Below, one piece after another: positions 47,974-56,585 of a stretch of DNA of 64,000 nt. Every line of letters begins with the position of its first letter. Positions within the stretch are counted from its first letter, which is position 1. A model generated the notes under the pieces. That model searched no databases. It was not told where the DNA came from and was given only the letters and a program-made list of their open reading frames with translations. The position numbers and the translations under genes were made by a program. This DNA comes from Dermatobacter hominis. Its GTDB lineage: Bacteria; Actinomycetota; Acidimicrobiia; Acidimicrobiales; Microtrichaceae. The stretch lies in assembly GCF_020715685.1 (NCBI RefSeq), contig NZ_CP085840.1, forward strand, positions 3,224,001 through 3,288,000, written 5' to 3'.

Positions 47974-49956
47974 TCAGGCCCGCGCCACCTCGACGGTCGT
48001 GTCGTTGAACACGGCGCCGCCCACGGTCGCCTCGACGTCATCGGGCACCAGGGCGTTGGCGGTCAGCCCGCCGCCGACGTGGCGCCGCCAGAGCCCCTTG
48101 GGGATGACGACGACGCCGGGTCGCACGGCCGCGTCGACCACGGCAGGGAGGCGCAGCTCCGCACGCTCGTTGAAGACGCGGACCTCGTCGCCGGTCGCCA
48201 CGCCCCGGGCGCCGGCATCGTCGGGGTGCATCGTGACGGCCGCCCTCGGCGGGTCGAACTCGGCGAAGATCGAGTTGATCGTCCTCGTGGTCGCCGGGCT
48301 CAGGAGCGTGAGCGGGTGCTCGCCGCCGTCCAGCTCGCGGAACACCGGCAGGCGGTCCGAGCCCGGGCCGAGCACGAGCCGGGCCCTCCCGCCGTCGGGA
48401 AGGGTCGTCCCGGGTGCGCCGGCCGGGCCGAACTGCACCGTGCCGTCGGGGCGGGTCGACACTGCACGGTCGGGCACCGGCGGTGGCGGCACGTCGTCGA
48501 CGCCGTAGCCCGACAGGCCGAGGCGCTGGGCCAGGCCCTCGGCGACCTCGGCGTTCGTGCGCGACTCGCCGACGCGCGGGATCACCTGCCGGATCGGTGA
48601 CGCCGCGTAGGCGCCGTAGCCCACGGCGACGTCGCGGCCCGACTCGAAGGAGGTCGTCGCCGGCAGGACGATGTCGGCCAGGGCGGCGGTGTCGGTCATC
48701 ACCTGCTCGTGCACGACGGTGAACAGGTCGTCCCGCCCCAGCCCGGCGAGGACGGATCGCTGGTCGGGGGCCATCACCGCGGGGTTCGCGCCCTGGACGA
48801 ACAGGACGCGGACCGGGGGATCGGCGTCGAGCAGGTCGCGGCCGATGCGGTTCATGTTGAGGACCCGGGCATGCGCCGGCGCGCCGGGGAGGTCGGGGAG
48901 CGTGTCGTCGTCGGCCGACGACGACGTGGACTGGATCACCCCGGCGCCCGGCCGCCCGAACTGGCCGGCCAGGACCCAGGTGGCGAGGGCGGCACGGATC
49001 GAGCTCCCGCCGTTGCGGTTGCGCTCCATGCCCCAGCCGACGCGGAGCATGCCGGGGCGCCGGCCGCCGACCAGCTCGGCGAGCGCCGTCACCTGCGCCG
49101 CGTCGACGCCGCAGACCTCGGCCGCCCGCTCGGGCGTCCACTCCCGGGCGGCGTCGAGGTGCTCCTCGACGCCGTCCGCGTGCTGGGCGCAGAACGCCCG
49201 GTCCACCAGGTCGAGCCGTTCGAGCTCGTGCGCGACCGCCAGGGCGAGGGCGACGTCGGTGCCGGGCCGGACGGCGAGGTGCAGGTCGGCCCGGGCCGCG
49301 GTCGGCGTGCGCCGCGGGTCGACGACGACCACCGCGGCGCCGCGGGCCCGGGCGTCGGTCAGCAGCGGCGTCAGGTGCGTGTTCGAAGCCGAGGGGTTCG
49401 CGCCCCACAGCACGACCAGGTCCGAGTGCGCCACGTCGAGGGGGTCGGCCGAGGCCATGTTCGGGAAGGTGGCGTGCCACGCGATGGCGGCGGTGGCGGC
49501 GCAGATCGTGTGCGCCACGGCCGAGGTGCCGAGCTCGAGGAACAACCGGGTGGAGAGGCGGTCCGAGAACGTGGGCGCCGAGGAGTTGTAGAGGAACGGC
49601 ACGACCGACGCCGGGCCGTGGTCCCGGACGGCGGCCCGGATCGCCGACGCCGTGCGGTCGAGCGCCTCGTCCCAGGAGATCGGCTCGAACCGGCCCGAGC
49701 CCTTCGGCCCGGTACGGACCAGCGGCGTCAGGACGCGCTCCGGGCTGTAGACGCGCTCGGCGCTGCGGCGCACCTTGGCGCAGATCCAGCCGTCGGTCAG
49801 CAGGTTGGACTCGCCGACCGGCGCCGCGTCGACCCGCTCGATCCGCTGGGCCGGGCCCTCCCCGCTGACCGTGACGTCCAGCGTGCACGCGTCGGGGCAG
49901 TCGAGCGGGCAGGCGGTCGTGATCGAGCGCAGCTCCGGGACGTCCGTTCGGGACAT
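47974..49956 (-). CDS. molybdopterin-dependent oxidoreductase (DMSO-reductase family)
   Basis: A 660-residue single-subunit Mo/W-bis-MGD oxidoreductase. Cys 16, 20, 24 and 59 (ACPLDCPDACTL ... GWICAK) form the N-terminal 4Fe-4S cluster; DLVVLWGANPSASNTHL (about 170-186) and VLFVQGANPAVMAPDQ (about 390-405) bind the pterin, and TRTINSIF plus the C-terminal barrel complete the cofactor cradle. No Tat signal is present, so it is cytoplasmic. The family covers formate dehydrogenases, nitrate reductases, thiosulfate reductases and acetylene hydratase; partner subunits are missing here, so the reaction is open. It is divergent from an MFS gene 67 bases away. Confidence 0.87.
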   Translation of the reverse strand: MSRTDVPELRSITTACPLDCPDACTLDVTVSGEGPAQRIERVDAAPVGESNLLTDGWICAKVRRSAERVYSPERVLTPLVRTGPKGSGRFEPISWDEALDRTASAIRAAVRDHGPASVVPFLYNSSAPTFSDRLSTRLFLELGTSAVAHTICAATAAIAWHATFPNMASADPLDVAHSDLVVLWGANPSASNTHLTPLLTDARARGAAVVVVDPRRTPTAARADLHLAVRPGTDVALALAVAHELERLDLVDRAFCAQHADGVEEHLDAAREWTPERAAEVCGVDAAQVTALAELVGGRRPGMLRVGWGMERNRNGGSSIRAALATWVLAGQFGRPGAGVIQSTSSSADDDTLPDLPGAPAHARVLNMNRIGRDLLDADPPVRVLFVQGANPAVMAPDQRSVLAGLGRDDLFTVVHEQVMTDTAALADIVLPATTSFESGRDVAVGYGAYAASPIRQVIPRVGESRTNAEVAEGLAQRLGLSGYGVDDVPPPPVPDRAVSTRPDGTVQFGPAGAPGTTLPDGGRARLVLGPGSDRLPVFRELDGGEHPLTLLSPATTRTINSIFAEFDPPRAAVTMHPDDAGARGVATGDEVRVFNERAELRLPAVVDAAVRPGVVVIPKGLWRRHVGGGLTANALVPDDVEATVGGAVFNDTTVEVARA

Positions 49957-50023
49957 GCCGACAGGCTCCCACGGCCGGGCCCCCGCCCGCCGCCCGGTTC
50001 CGTCGGCGGTAGCCTCGCCCGCC

Positions 50024-51445
50024 GTGACCGGTCCGAGCGAGGCGTCGCCCGCGCTCCCGGCTGACCCTCCCGGCCTGTGGGACCCCTCCCACCGGTGGGT
50101 GCTCGTCGGGGTGACGTGCCTCATCACCGTCGTGGCCATCGAGGCCATGGCGGTGAGCACCGTCATGCCCGTCGTCGAGGACGACCTGGGCGACATCTGG
50201 CTCTACGGCTGGACGTTCTCCGCGTTCTCGCTCGGCGACCTCATCGGCATCGTGCTCGGCGGCCGGGCCGCCGACCGGGTCCGACCGGTCGTCCCGCTGC
50301 TCGTCGGCGTGGCGACCTTCACCGCCGGGCTGCTGATCGGCGGCTTCGCACCGGCGATGTGGGTGCTCGTGCTGGGACGGGCCCTGCAGGGGGTCGGTGC
50401 GGGGGTCGTGCCGGCGGTGTCGTACGTGTGCGTCGGCCGGGGCTTCCCTCCCTCGATCCACCCGAAGGTGTTCGCCGTGATGTCGACGGCGTGGATCGTG
50501 CCGTCGCTGGTCTCGCCGCTGCTCGCCTCGGCGGTCGCGACCGCCTTCGGCTGGCGGTGGGTCTTCCTGGGCCTGGTCCCGATCATGGGCGTCGTCGTCT
50601 GCCTGGCCGTGTTCTCGCTCCGTGGGATCGGCGCGCCGGACGAGCCGAGCCGGGAGGCCGCGCCCATCGCCCGGACCGTGCGCCTCGCCGTCGGGGCCGG
50701 CATGGTCCTGGGCGGCCTGACGATGGAGCACCCGGTCGGCATCGTCGGGCTCGTGCTGGTCGGCGGGATCGTCGCGGTGCCGCCGCTGCGATCGCTCGTC
50801 CCGCCCGGCACGTTCCGCGCCGCCCGCGGCCTACCGGTCGTGGTGCTCGTGCGGGGCGTGCTCACGTTCGCCTTCTTCTCGGCCGACGCCTTCGTGTCGC
50901 TCGCGCTCACGTCGGTCCGGGGCACCTCGACCCTGTACGCCGGCATGGTGCTCGCGGCGGCGTCGCTGACCTGGACCGCCGGCAGCTGGCTGCAGGCGCG
51001 CCAGATCGCGGTCTGGGGGCCGGCCCGGCTGGAGCGGCTCGGCGCCCTGTGCCTGATCGGGGGGTCGACGCTCTACGCCGTCTGTCTCCTGTCGGCGGTG
51101 CCGGTGCCGTTCTGGTTCCTGGCCTCGGCGATCGCCGGCTTCGGCATGGGCACCGCGTACTCGCCGCTGTCGGTCGTCGCGCTCGAGCGGGCGGAGGCCG
51201 GCCGGGAGGGGGCGGCCACCTCGGCGCTGCAGCTCAACGACATCCTCGGCGTCGCCCTGGGCACCGGCCTGGCCGGCGTCGTCGTGACGGTCGGCGACCG
51301 CCTCGGCGCCGACCGGCGGCCGACGATGGCGGTCATCTTCCTCGGGGCGGCCGCGGTGGCCGTCGTCGTCGCCCTGCTCGCCCCGCGGCTCGGCGGGCCC
51401 TCGCTGCGAGCAGCGCCCGACCCGGCGCCCGACCCGGCCGTCTGA
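50024..51445 (+). CDS. MFS transporter (drug:H+ antiporter type)
   Basis: A 473-residue major facilitator with about 14 hydrophobic segments, as in the DHA2 group. VLVGVTCLITVVAIEAMAVS opens the first helix, DLIGIVLGGRAADRVRPVVPL is motif A between helices 2 and 3, and VLGRALQGVGAGVVPAVSYV is motif B. GTG 50024 is eight bases after TAGCCT (50010-50015), so leaderless expression is likely. It exports a small molecule or drug; nothing nearby identifies which. The gene converges with an NTF2-like gene. Confidence 0.88.
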   Translation: MTGPSEASPALPADPPGLWDPSHRWVLVGVTCLITVVAIEAMAVSTVMPVVEDDLGDIWLYGWTFSAFSLGDLIGIVLGGRAADRVRPVVPLLVGVATFTAGLLIGGFAPAMWVLVLGRALQGVGAGVVPAVSYVCVGRGFPPSIHPKVFAVMSTAWIVPSLVSPLLASAVATAFGWRWVFLGLVPIMGVVVCLAVFSLRGIGAPDEPSREAAPIARTVRLAVGAGMVLGGLTMEHPVGIVGLVLVGGIVAVPPLRSLVPPGTFRAARGLPVVVLVRGVLTFAFFSADAFVSLALTSVRGTSTLYAGMVLAAASLTWTAGSWLQARQIAVWGPARLERLGALCLIGGSTLYAVCLLSAVPVPFWFLASAIAGFGMGTAYSPLSVVALERAEAGREGAATSALQLNDILGVALGTGLAGVVVTVGDRLGADRRPTMAVIFLGAAAVAVVVALLAPRLGGPSLRAAPDPAPDPAV

Positions 51446-51465
51446 CGCAGCGCGCCGGGCTGTCG

Positions 51466-51481
51466 GGCGGCGTCAGCCGCC
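51466..51481. terminator. short hairpin between convergent genes
   Basis: GGCGGC-GTCA-GCCGCC lies between the MFS and NTF2-like genes; the right arm covers the NTF2-like stop codon region (51473). Weak but well placed. Confidence 0.4.
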
Positions 51482-51892
51482 GACGCGCAGGCGGTCCATC
51501 TCCCAGTAGGCCCGGAGCGCGACGACCTTGCCGTCCCCGTCGACCTTGTAGGTGAAGACGCCGTCGGTGTGCACGACGGTCCCGTCGGGCATGCGGGTCG
51601 AGATGGTCCCGACGTTCGCGACCTCGTCGCCGCCGGCCCAGCTCGAGTCGATCCGGAACCTGACCTCGTTCGGCCCGATCACCGAGTCGTAGAAGGCCTC
51701 GATGGCGGCACGGCCGCGCTGGCCGCTGCCGTCGGGGCTGAACGGCGACGGCCCGATCGGGTCCTCGACGACGGCGTCGTCGGCGAACAACGCGAGCCAC
51801 GCGGCCTTGTCGCCCGCCTCGACCGCCTGCATCGACGCCAGCGAGGCGTCGCGGGCGGGGTGGGGTGCGAAGTCGTCGGGCAGCTGCGGCAT
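51473..51892 (-). CDS. SnoaL/NTF2-like nuclear transport factor 2 family protein
   Basis: A 139-residue alpha+beta cone-fold protein. SLASMQAVEAGDKAAWLALFADDAVVEDPIG (about 20-50) is the typical first helix and strand, and GRAAIEAFYDSVIG the third helix, followed by a curved sheet (VANVGTISTRMPDGTVVHTDG). Such proteins act as isomerases, cyclases or ligand carriers; this one keeps Asp residues in the pocket region but no specific activity can be assigned. CAGACT on the minus strand seven bases before ATG 51892 supports this start over an upstream in-frame one. Confidence 0.78.
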   Translation of the reverse strand: MPQLPDDFAPHPARDASLASMQAVEAGDKAAWLALFADDAVVEDPIGPSPFSPDGSGQRGRAAIEAFYDSVIGPNEVRFRIDSSWAGGDEVANVGTISTRMPDGTVVHTDGVFTYKVDGDGKVVALRAYWEMDRLRVGG

Positions 51893-51950
51893 GGGCGGGA
51901 GTCTGCCAGCGGGAGCCACCCGGGCGCCCGCCCGGCGGACCCGCGACCCG

Positions 51951-52796
51951 TCAGCCGCCCGACGCCGGGTCGACCGCGACGTCGGCCTCGGCCGCGTCCC
52001 CGGCCCGCCACGCGCTCGGCCGCTCGGGGACGACCCGCATCAGGTGCGCGTAGAGCTCGTCGAAGACGTCGATCACGTCGCGGGCCCGGTAGCCGAGGTC
52101 CTGCACCGGGCACCGGTGCCCGACCGCCTCGTTCACCACCGTGCGCTGCGGGATGAACGGACGCCACACGGTCGCCTTGCCGAGCACCCGCTCGAGCTCG
52201 TGCTCCTGGCGATCGGCCTCGCCCGACACGGGCGGCGCTCGGTTCACGACCGCGCCGAGGATGTCGAGGTCGGGGTGGTGCTCGCGGCCGACGTGCTCGA
52301 TCGTGTCGACGACGGCCTCGACCCCCCGGACCGACAGCGCGGACAGCTCGACCACGAGCAGCACGCCGTCCGCGGCGGTCATGCCTGCCATCGTCGTCGG
52401 CCCGAGCGACGGGGCGCAGTCGATGAGGACGGTGCGGTACTGGTCGACGACCGGGCCGAGCGCTCGCCGCAGCCGTTCCACCGAGTCGGCGTCGCGTCCG
52501 TCGGCCTCACGGTCGATGAGGTTGCGGCTGGCCGGCAGCACGTCGATGCCCTCCCCCCAACCCGAGGTCACGATCGACGCCCGGGCCACCTTGGGGTCAC
52601 CGGTGCGCAGGACGTCGCCGACCGCCAGGTGGTCGTCGTCGGCCTCGACCCCCATGGCCCAGCCCGCCGAGCCCTGCGGGTCCAGGTCGACGACGAGCAC
52701 CGGATCGCCGGCCCGCTGCGCCGCGGCGGCCAGGCCGAGGGTGAGCGTCGTCTTGCCCACGCCGCCCTTCTGGTTGAGCACGGCGACCGTGGACAT
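51951..52796 (-). CDS. ParA-family ATPase
   Basis: A 281-residue ParA/Soj-type P-loop ATPase with the deviant Walker A KGGVGKTT (10-17), the switch I DLDPQGSAGWA and Walker B-like VLIDCAPSLGPTTM (about 120-133). Orphan ParA proteins like this position chromosomes, plasmids or large complexes on the nucleoid or membrane. No parB or parS site is adjacent, so it is unlikely to be the chromosome-segregation copy. The Gly-rich tail and an Asp/Glu-rich end are poorly conserved. It is divergent from the dienelactone hydrolase gene. Confidence 0.88.
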   Translation of the reverse strand: MSTVAVLNQKGGVGKTTLTLGLAAAAQRAGDPVLVVDLDPQGSAGWAMGVEADDDHLAVGDVLRTGDPKVARASIVTSGWGEGIDVLPASRNLIDREADGRDADSVERLRRALGPVVDQYRTVLIDCAPSLGPTTMAGMTAADGVLLVVELSALSVRGVEAVVDTIEHVGREHHPDLDILGAVVNRAPPVSGEADRQEHELERVLGKATVWRPFIPQRTVVNEAVGHRCPVQDLGYRARDVIDVFDELYAHLMRVVPERPSAWRAGDAAEADVAVDPASGG

Positions 52797-52872
52797 CTGG
52801 AGATGATGCCACCCGGCCCGTGCCCGGGACGGTGCATCGCGCCGCCGGCGGTGCGCGTGACAACCTGAACCC

Positions 52873-53556
52873 GTGAGCGATCCCGCCGAGCCGTCGTCCG
52901 ATCCCCGACCTGCGAGCGCCGGCAGCGCCTACCTCGTCGTCCCCGACGACGGTCCTGGGCACGGCGTGCTCGTGCTGCACTCGTGGTGGGGCCTGACGCC
53001 GGCGGTGAAGGCGGTCGTCGAGGCGCTCGCCGACGCCGGGTACACGGCGCTCGCGCCCGACCTCCTCGACGGTGCGCTGCCCGCCGACGGCGACGAGGCC
53101 CGCGACGTCCTGGCCGACAGCGACCCGAACGAGACCGCCGCGCTGGTGCTGTCGAGCATCGTGGCCCTCCGGGCGCACTCGGCGGACCCGGCCGGACCGG
53201 TGGCGGTGCTGGGCTTCTCGATGGGTGCGTCCTGGGCGCTGTGGGTCGCGACCCGCCAGCCCGACTCCGTCGACGCTGTGGTCGCCTACTACGGCGTCCA
53301 GAACATCGACTTCGAGGCGCTGCGCGCCCCGGTGCTGGGCCACTTCGCCGAGACCGACCCGCTCGTCACCGACGACGAGCTGGTCGAGATGCAGGCGCAC
53401 CTGCTGCTGCTCGACAAGCACGTCGAGGTCCACCACTACCCGGGCACGGGTCACTGGTTCGCCGAGGCCGACCGCCCCGAGCACCACGACGAGGACGCCG
53501 CGGCGCTGGCCTGGGACCGCACGCTCGCGTTCCTGGCCGCCCACACCGACGGCTGA
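52873..53556 (+). CDS. dienelactone hydrolase family protein (Ser-type)
   Basis: A 227-residue alpha/beta hydrolase. HGVLVLHSWWGLTP (about 30-43) is the oxyanion loop of the dienelactone hydrolase family, GFSMGASWAL (about 115-124) the nucleophile elbow, and GTGHWFAEADRPEHHDEDAA the His region (about 197). True dienelactone hydrolases have Cys at the elbow (GxCxGG); here it is Ser, so a carboxylesterase or related activity is more likely. GTG 52873 follows CAACCT by six bases. It stands alone. Confidence 0.85.
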   Translation: MSDPAEPSSDPRPASAGSAYLVVPDDGPGHGVLVLHSWWGLTPAVKAVVEALADAGYTALAPDLLDGALPADGDEARDVLADSDPNETAALVLSSIVALRAHSADPAGPVAVLGFSMGASWALWVATRQPDSVDAVVAYYGVQNIDFEALRAPVLGHFAETDPLVTDDELVEMQAHLLLLDKHVEVHHYPGTGHWFAEADRPEHHDEDAAALAWDRTLAFLAAHTDG

Positions 53557-53662
53557 GCCCGCCGCCGATCCTCCGGCGGTGCGTGGGCTGCCGTCGCTCA
53601 GCGACCGCAGCTCCCGCGATCTCGTGCGGAGATGGCTCGAGCGAGGCCCGGGAGGGCCCGGG

Positions 53663-54508
53663 CTACCAGAGCTGGTCGGTGTAGGTGTCGGTCCCGAAGA
53701 CGGTCGGGATGAACGGCGCGACGAGGCGGACCGTGGCCAGGCCCGACTCGTCGATGCGGGCCGCGTAGTCCTTGATGCGGTCCCACGCGTCGCCCTCGCG
53801 AGGATCGCTCGACAGGAACAGCAGCTGCATGCTGCGGGCCTTCGTACCGGGCCCGGTGCCGAGGTCCATGGGCGCGTCGCCCTCGGCGCCCTTCGGGATG
53901 ATCGGCCGCCAGTGCACGACCTGGTCGATCGGGGAGCGGGACCCGTCCTCGCCGTCGGCGAACAGCGCCGGCGCGGCGGTCTCGGAGAACCAGGCGGTGA
54001 GGTCGGGGTGCGACGTCTCGCCCTCGCGGTCGACGTGGATGCTCACCAGGCCCTGGTACGGGTGGTCGAGCGCCATGTGGGTCGGCACGCCGTCCGGGTC
54101 GCGGTGGTCGGCGCCCGTGGTGAAGTAGAGGACGGTGTGGGCGTGGTGGCGCTCGTCGAAGCCCCGCCCGTTGGCGTAGAGCTCGAACACCTGCTTGTTG
54201 GCCCAGGCGAAGTGCTCGGCCTCGTGGCCCTTGTGGATGAAGTAGGTGGCGAGGTACGACCCCGCATCCACCGGATCGGCGACCGCCGAGCCCGACGGGG
54301 TGTCGGTCGGGAACCGCATGTCCTTCAGCTCGCGGGTGGACACCCAGCGCCGGCCGGCGAACAGCCACGGGCCGACCATGCAGCCGCCGTAGAAGTGGTC
54401 CCGCTCGTACCAGCGGTTGTAGGCGACCTCGTGGCCCTTGGACGGGTCGACGAGGGTGTACAGCATCGATCCGACTCGGACGGCGTCGTCTGCCCCGTAC
54501 GGCTCCAC
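53663..54508 (-). CDS. EthD-like/dimeric alpha+beta barrel protein
   Basis: A 281-residue protein of unknown function. VAYNRWYERDHFYGGCMVGP (about 29-48) resembles the NxWYxxxH core of EthD and related dimeric alpha+beta barrels, and a second such unit is likely in the C-terminal half (QVVHWRPIIPKGAEG and after). It may bind an aromatic or sterol-like ligand. Two related-looking barrel proteins occur in this part of the window (the other at 56586-57452). GTG 54508 has an AAGGGGGA ribosome site. The gene is alone on its strand. Confidence 0.6.
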   Translation of the reverse strand: MEPYGADDAVRVGSMLYTLVDPSKGHEVAYNRWYERDHFYGGCMVGPWLFAGRRWVSTRELKDMRFPTDTPSGSAVADPVDAGSYLATYFIHKGHEAEHFAWANKQVFELYANGRGFDERHHAHTVLYFTTGADHRDPDGVPTHMALDHPYQGLVSIHVDREGETSHPDLTAWFSETAAPALFADGEDGSRSPIDQVVHWRPIIPKGAEGDAPMDLGTGPGTKARSMQLLFLSSDPREGDAWDRIKDYAARIDESGLATVRLVAPFIPTVFGTDTYTDQLW

Positions 54509-54658
54509 GGGATCCCCCTTCTTCGCTGGGCCCGCCCCTCGGACCCGGCGGCCCAACGTAGTGCCCGGGCCGTCGCCCGGCGGCACGACGGTGTCGCCCC
54601 GCAGGCGCCCGAGCACCGGCGATCGGACGGGGGATCGCACCGGTACGCTGGCTCGCCG

Positions 54659-56536
54659 GTGGAGCACGTTCCCGACGACCCAGCAACCGAACCGACGGCC
54701 GAGCAGCCGGTCGACGACGCGGACGCGTCGCCGGCGGCCGACGCGTCCGAGCCGCAGGCGCCACCGGCGGTCGACGCGCCCGAGCCCGAGGTGCCCGCCC
54801 CGGATCCCGTGTCGGGACCCGAGCCCGAGGGGCCGCCGGAGGCCGAGCCGACGCCGCAGACCGAGCCGGACGCGCCCGAGACGGGCTCGACGCCGGAGAC
54901 GACCGCGCCCGAGTCAGGCTCGACGCCGGAGACGACCGCGCCCGAGCCGACTGCGCCCGAGACGGGCTCGACGCCGGACGAGCCGGGCCCGGCGCACGTC
55001 GCGGGTCCCGCCGGTCCGACGCCCGACCGCCCGATCCCGCCACCGCCCGGCTACGGCGGCGACGCCTCGGGTGCGCCGTCGGGCCGGTCCGCCCGGTCGG
55101 GCCGCCCGGCCCCGAAGCGGCCCCGCACCGCGCCCCCGCCGGCGCACATCGTCGACGTCGAGGTGACCGGTGTCGACGGCGCCGAGGTCGAGGTCCGCCT
55201 CGCCGACGGCCGGACCGGCGTGATCGACCGGCGCGACTTCCCGAGCGCGCCGTCGGTCGGTGCGTCCGTCCCCGCGGCGGTGCTCAGCCGCGACGACGAC
55301 CGGCGGGGCCGCGTCGCGCTGTCGCACCGCTGGGCCCGCACCGAGCTGGCCTGGCAGCGGGTCGAGAAGGCCAGGGCGGAGCACACGCCGCTGACCGGTC
55401 GCGTGGTCAAGGCGGTCAAGGGCGGGGTCGTGGTCGACCTCGGGCTCCGCGCCTTCCTGCCCACCTCGCTGATCGGCGAGATCGAGATCACCGACGAGGC
55501 GCCCGTGGCCGAGCCTGCGGCGCCCGCCGACGACGCGCCCGTGGCCGAGCCCGCAGCACCCGTCGGCGATGCGCCGGAGGCCCAGCCCGCGGCCCCGGCG
55601 ACCGAGGCGCCCGCGACCGAACCGGTGGCGCCCGAACCTGCGGCGGACGAACCGGTGGCGGACGGACCTGTGGCGGACGGACCTGCGGCGCCCGAACCTG
55701 CGGCGCCCGAACCGGCGGCGCCCGAACCGGCGGCGGACGAACCGGCGGCGCCCGAACCGGTGGCGGACGAACCTGCGGCGCCCGAACCTGCGGCGCCCGA
55801 ACCGGCGGCGCCCGAACCTGCGGCGCCCGAACCTGCGGCGCCCGCGGTCGAGCCGGTCGCGGACGCCCCTGCTCCCGTGGCCGAGGCGCCTGCGCCGGTC
55901 ACGGTCAGGGTCGCCGATCCCTCCGCACTCGTCGGTCGTGAGGTCGAGGTCCTCGTCACCGAGGCCGACCGCGCCAAGGACCGGCTGGTGGTGTCGCGTC
56001 GCGACCTCCAGCGTCGCCAGCGCCGCAAGGACGAGAAGGAGCGCTGGAGCACGGTCAAGGTCGGCGCGCGGGTCAAGGGACGGGTCGTGTCGGTCGCCGA
56101 CTACGGCGCGGTCGTCGACCTCGGCGGGCTGCGCGGCCTCGTCCACCGGTCGGAGCTGTCCTGGCAGCGCTTCGGCGAGCCGTCCGACGTCGTGTCCGTC
56201 GGCGAGCAGGTCACGGTCGAGGTGCTCGACGTCAACCGGTCCAAGAAGCGGGTGTCCCTGTCGCTGCGCCGGACCTCGCCCGACCCCTACGCCGGCATCG
56301 AGGTCGGCCAAATCGTGCCGGCGACGATCACCCGGGTGGTCGAGTACGGCGCCTTCGCCCGGCTCGAGTCGGGCGCCGAGGGCCTGATCCACATGTCGGA
56401 GCTGTCCGACGTCCCCGGCTACCGGCCCGACCAGCTGGTCGTCCCCGGTGAGGACGTGATGGTCAAGGTGCTGAACGTCGACAGGACCAAGCACCGCATC
56501 GGCCTGTCGGTCCGCCGCGTGCTGGTCGACGACTGA
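54659..56536 (+). CDS. S1-domain RNA-binding protein with low-complexity insertion
   Basis: A 625-residue protein of four S1 OB-fold domains. Residues 1-160 are acidic Pro/Glu/Ala-rich. S1-1 is about 163-223, S1-2 starts at 244 (LTGRVVKAVKGGVVVDLGLR), is broken at about 276 and resumes at 416 (SALVGREVEVLVTEADRAKD ... VVSRRD), S1-3 is 466-537 and S1-4 548-620. The inserted 138 residues are EPAAP/DEPVA repeats from a 15-base DNA repeat. In ribosomal protein S1 the two halves of that domain are adjacent, so the insertion sits in a surface loop. It probably binds mRNA. TACGCT lies nine bases before GTG 54659. Confidence 0.85.
   Translation: MEHVPDDPATEPTAEQPVDDADASPAADASEPQAPPAVDAPEPEVPAPDPVSGPEPEGPPEAEPTPQTEPDAPETGSTPETTAPESGSTPETTAPEPTAPETGSTPDEPGPAHVAGPAGPTPDRPIPPPPGYGGDASGAPSGRSARSGRPAPKRPRTAPPPAHIVDVEVTGVDGAEVEVRLADGRTGVIDRRDFPSAPSVGASVPAAVLSRDDDRRGRVALSHRWARTELAWQRVEKARAEHTPLTGRVVKAVKGGVVVDLGLRAFLPTSLIGEIEITDEAPVAEPAAPADDAPVAEPAAPVGDAPEAQPAAPATEAPATEPVAPEPAADEPVADGPVADGPAAPEPAAPEPAAPEPAADEPAAPEPVADEPAAPEPAAPEPAAPEPAAPEPAAPAVEPVADAPAPVAEAPAPVTVRVADPSALVGREVEVLVTEADRAKDRLVVSRRDLQRRQRRKDEKERWSTVKVGARVKGRVVSVADYGAVVDLGGLRGLVHRSELSWQRFGEPSDVVSVGEQVTVEVLDVNRSKKRVSLSLRRTSPDPYAGIEVGQIVPATITRVVEYGAFARLESGAEGLIHMSELSDVPGYRPDQLVVPGEDVMVKVLNVDRTKHRIGLSVRRVLVDD
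55619..55843 (+). repeat. 15-base coding tandem repeat, 15 units
   Basis: Fifteen consecutive units of GAACC(K)G(Y)GGCG(SM)C encode E/G-P-A/V-A-P/D inside the S1-domain protein. Codons GAA, CCT, CCG and GCG dominate, unlike the GAG/CCC/GCC preference of the surrounding gene, which points to recent expansion by slippage. Confidence 0.9.
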
Positions 56537-56585
56537 CGGGCGGCACGCCGACCGACGGGGCCGACCGACCGAGCGCGCCGCGAGC

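Noticed and set aside
48038-50731. 897-codon minus-strand frame over the molybdopterin oxidoreductase
   Set aside because: Arg/Pro-dominated composition and out of frame with the cofactor-binding motifs; a shadow.
51951-52796. ParA gene as part of a plasmid or chromosome partition locus
   Set aside because: No parB-like gene and no repeated centromere-like palindromes are adjacent, so I call it an orphan ParA only.
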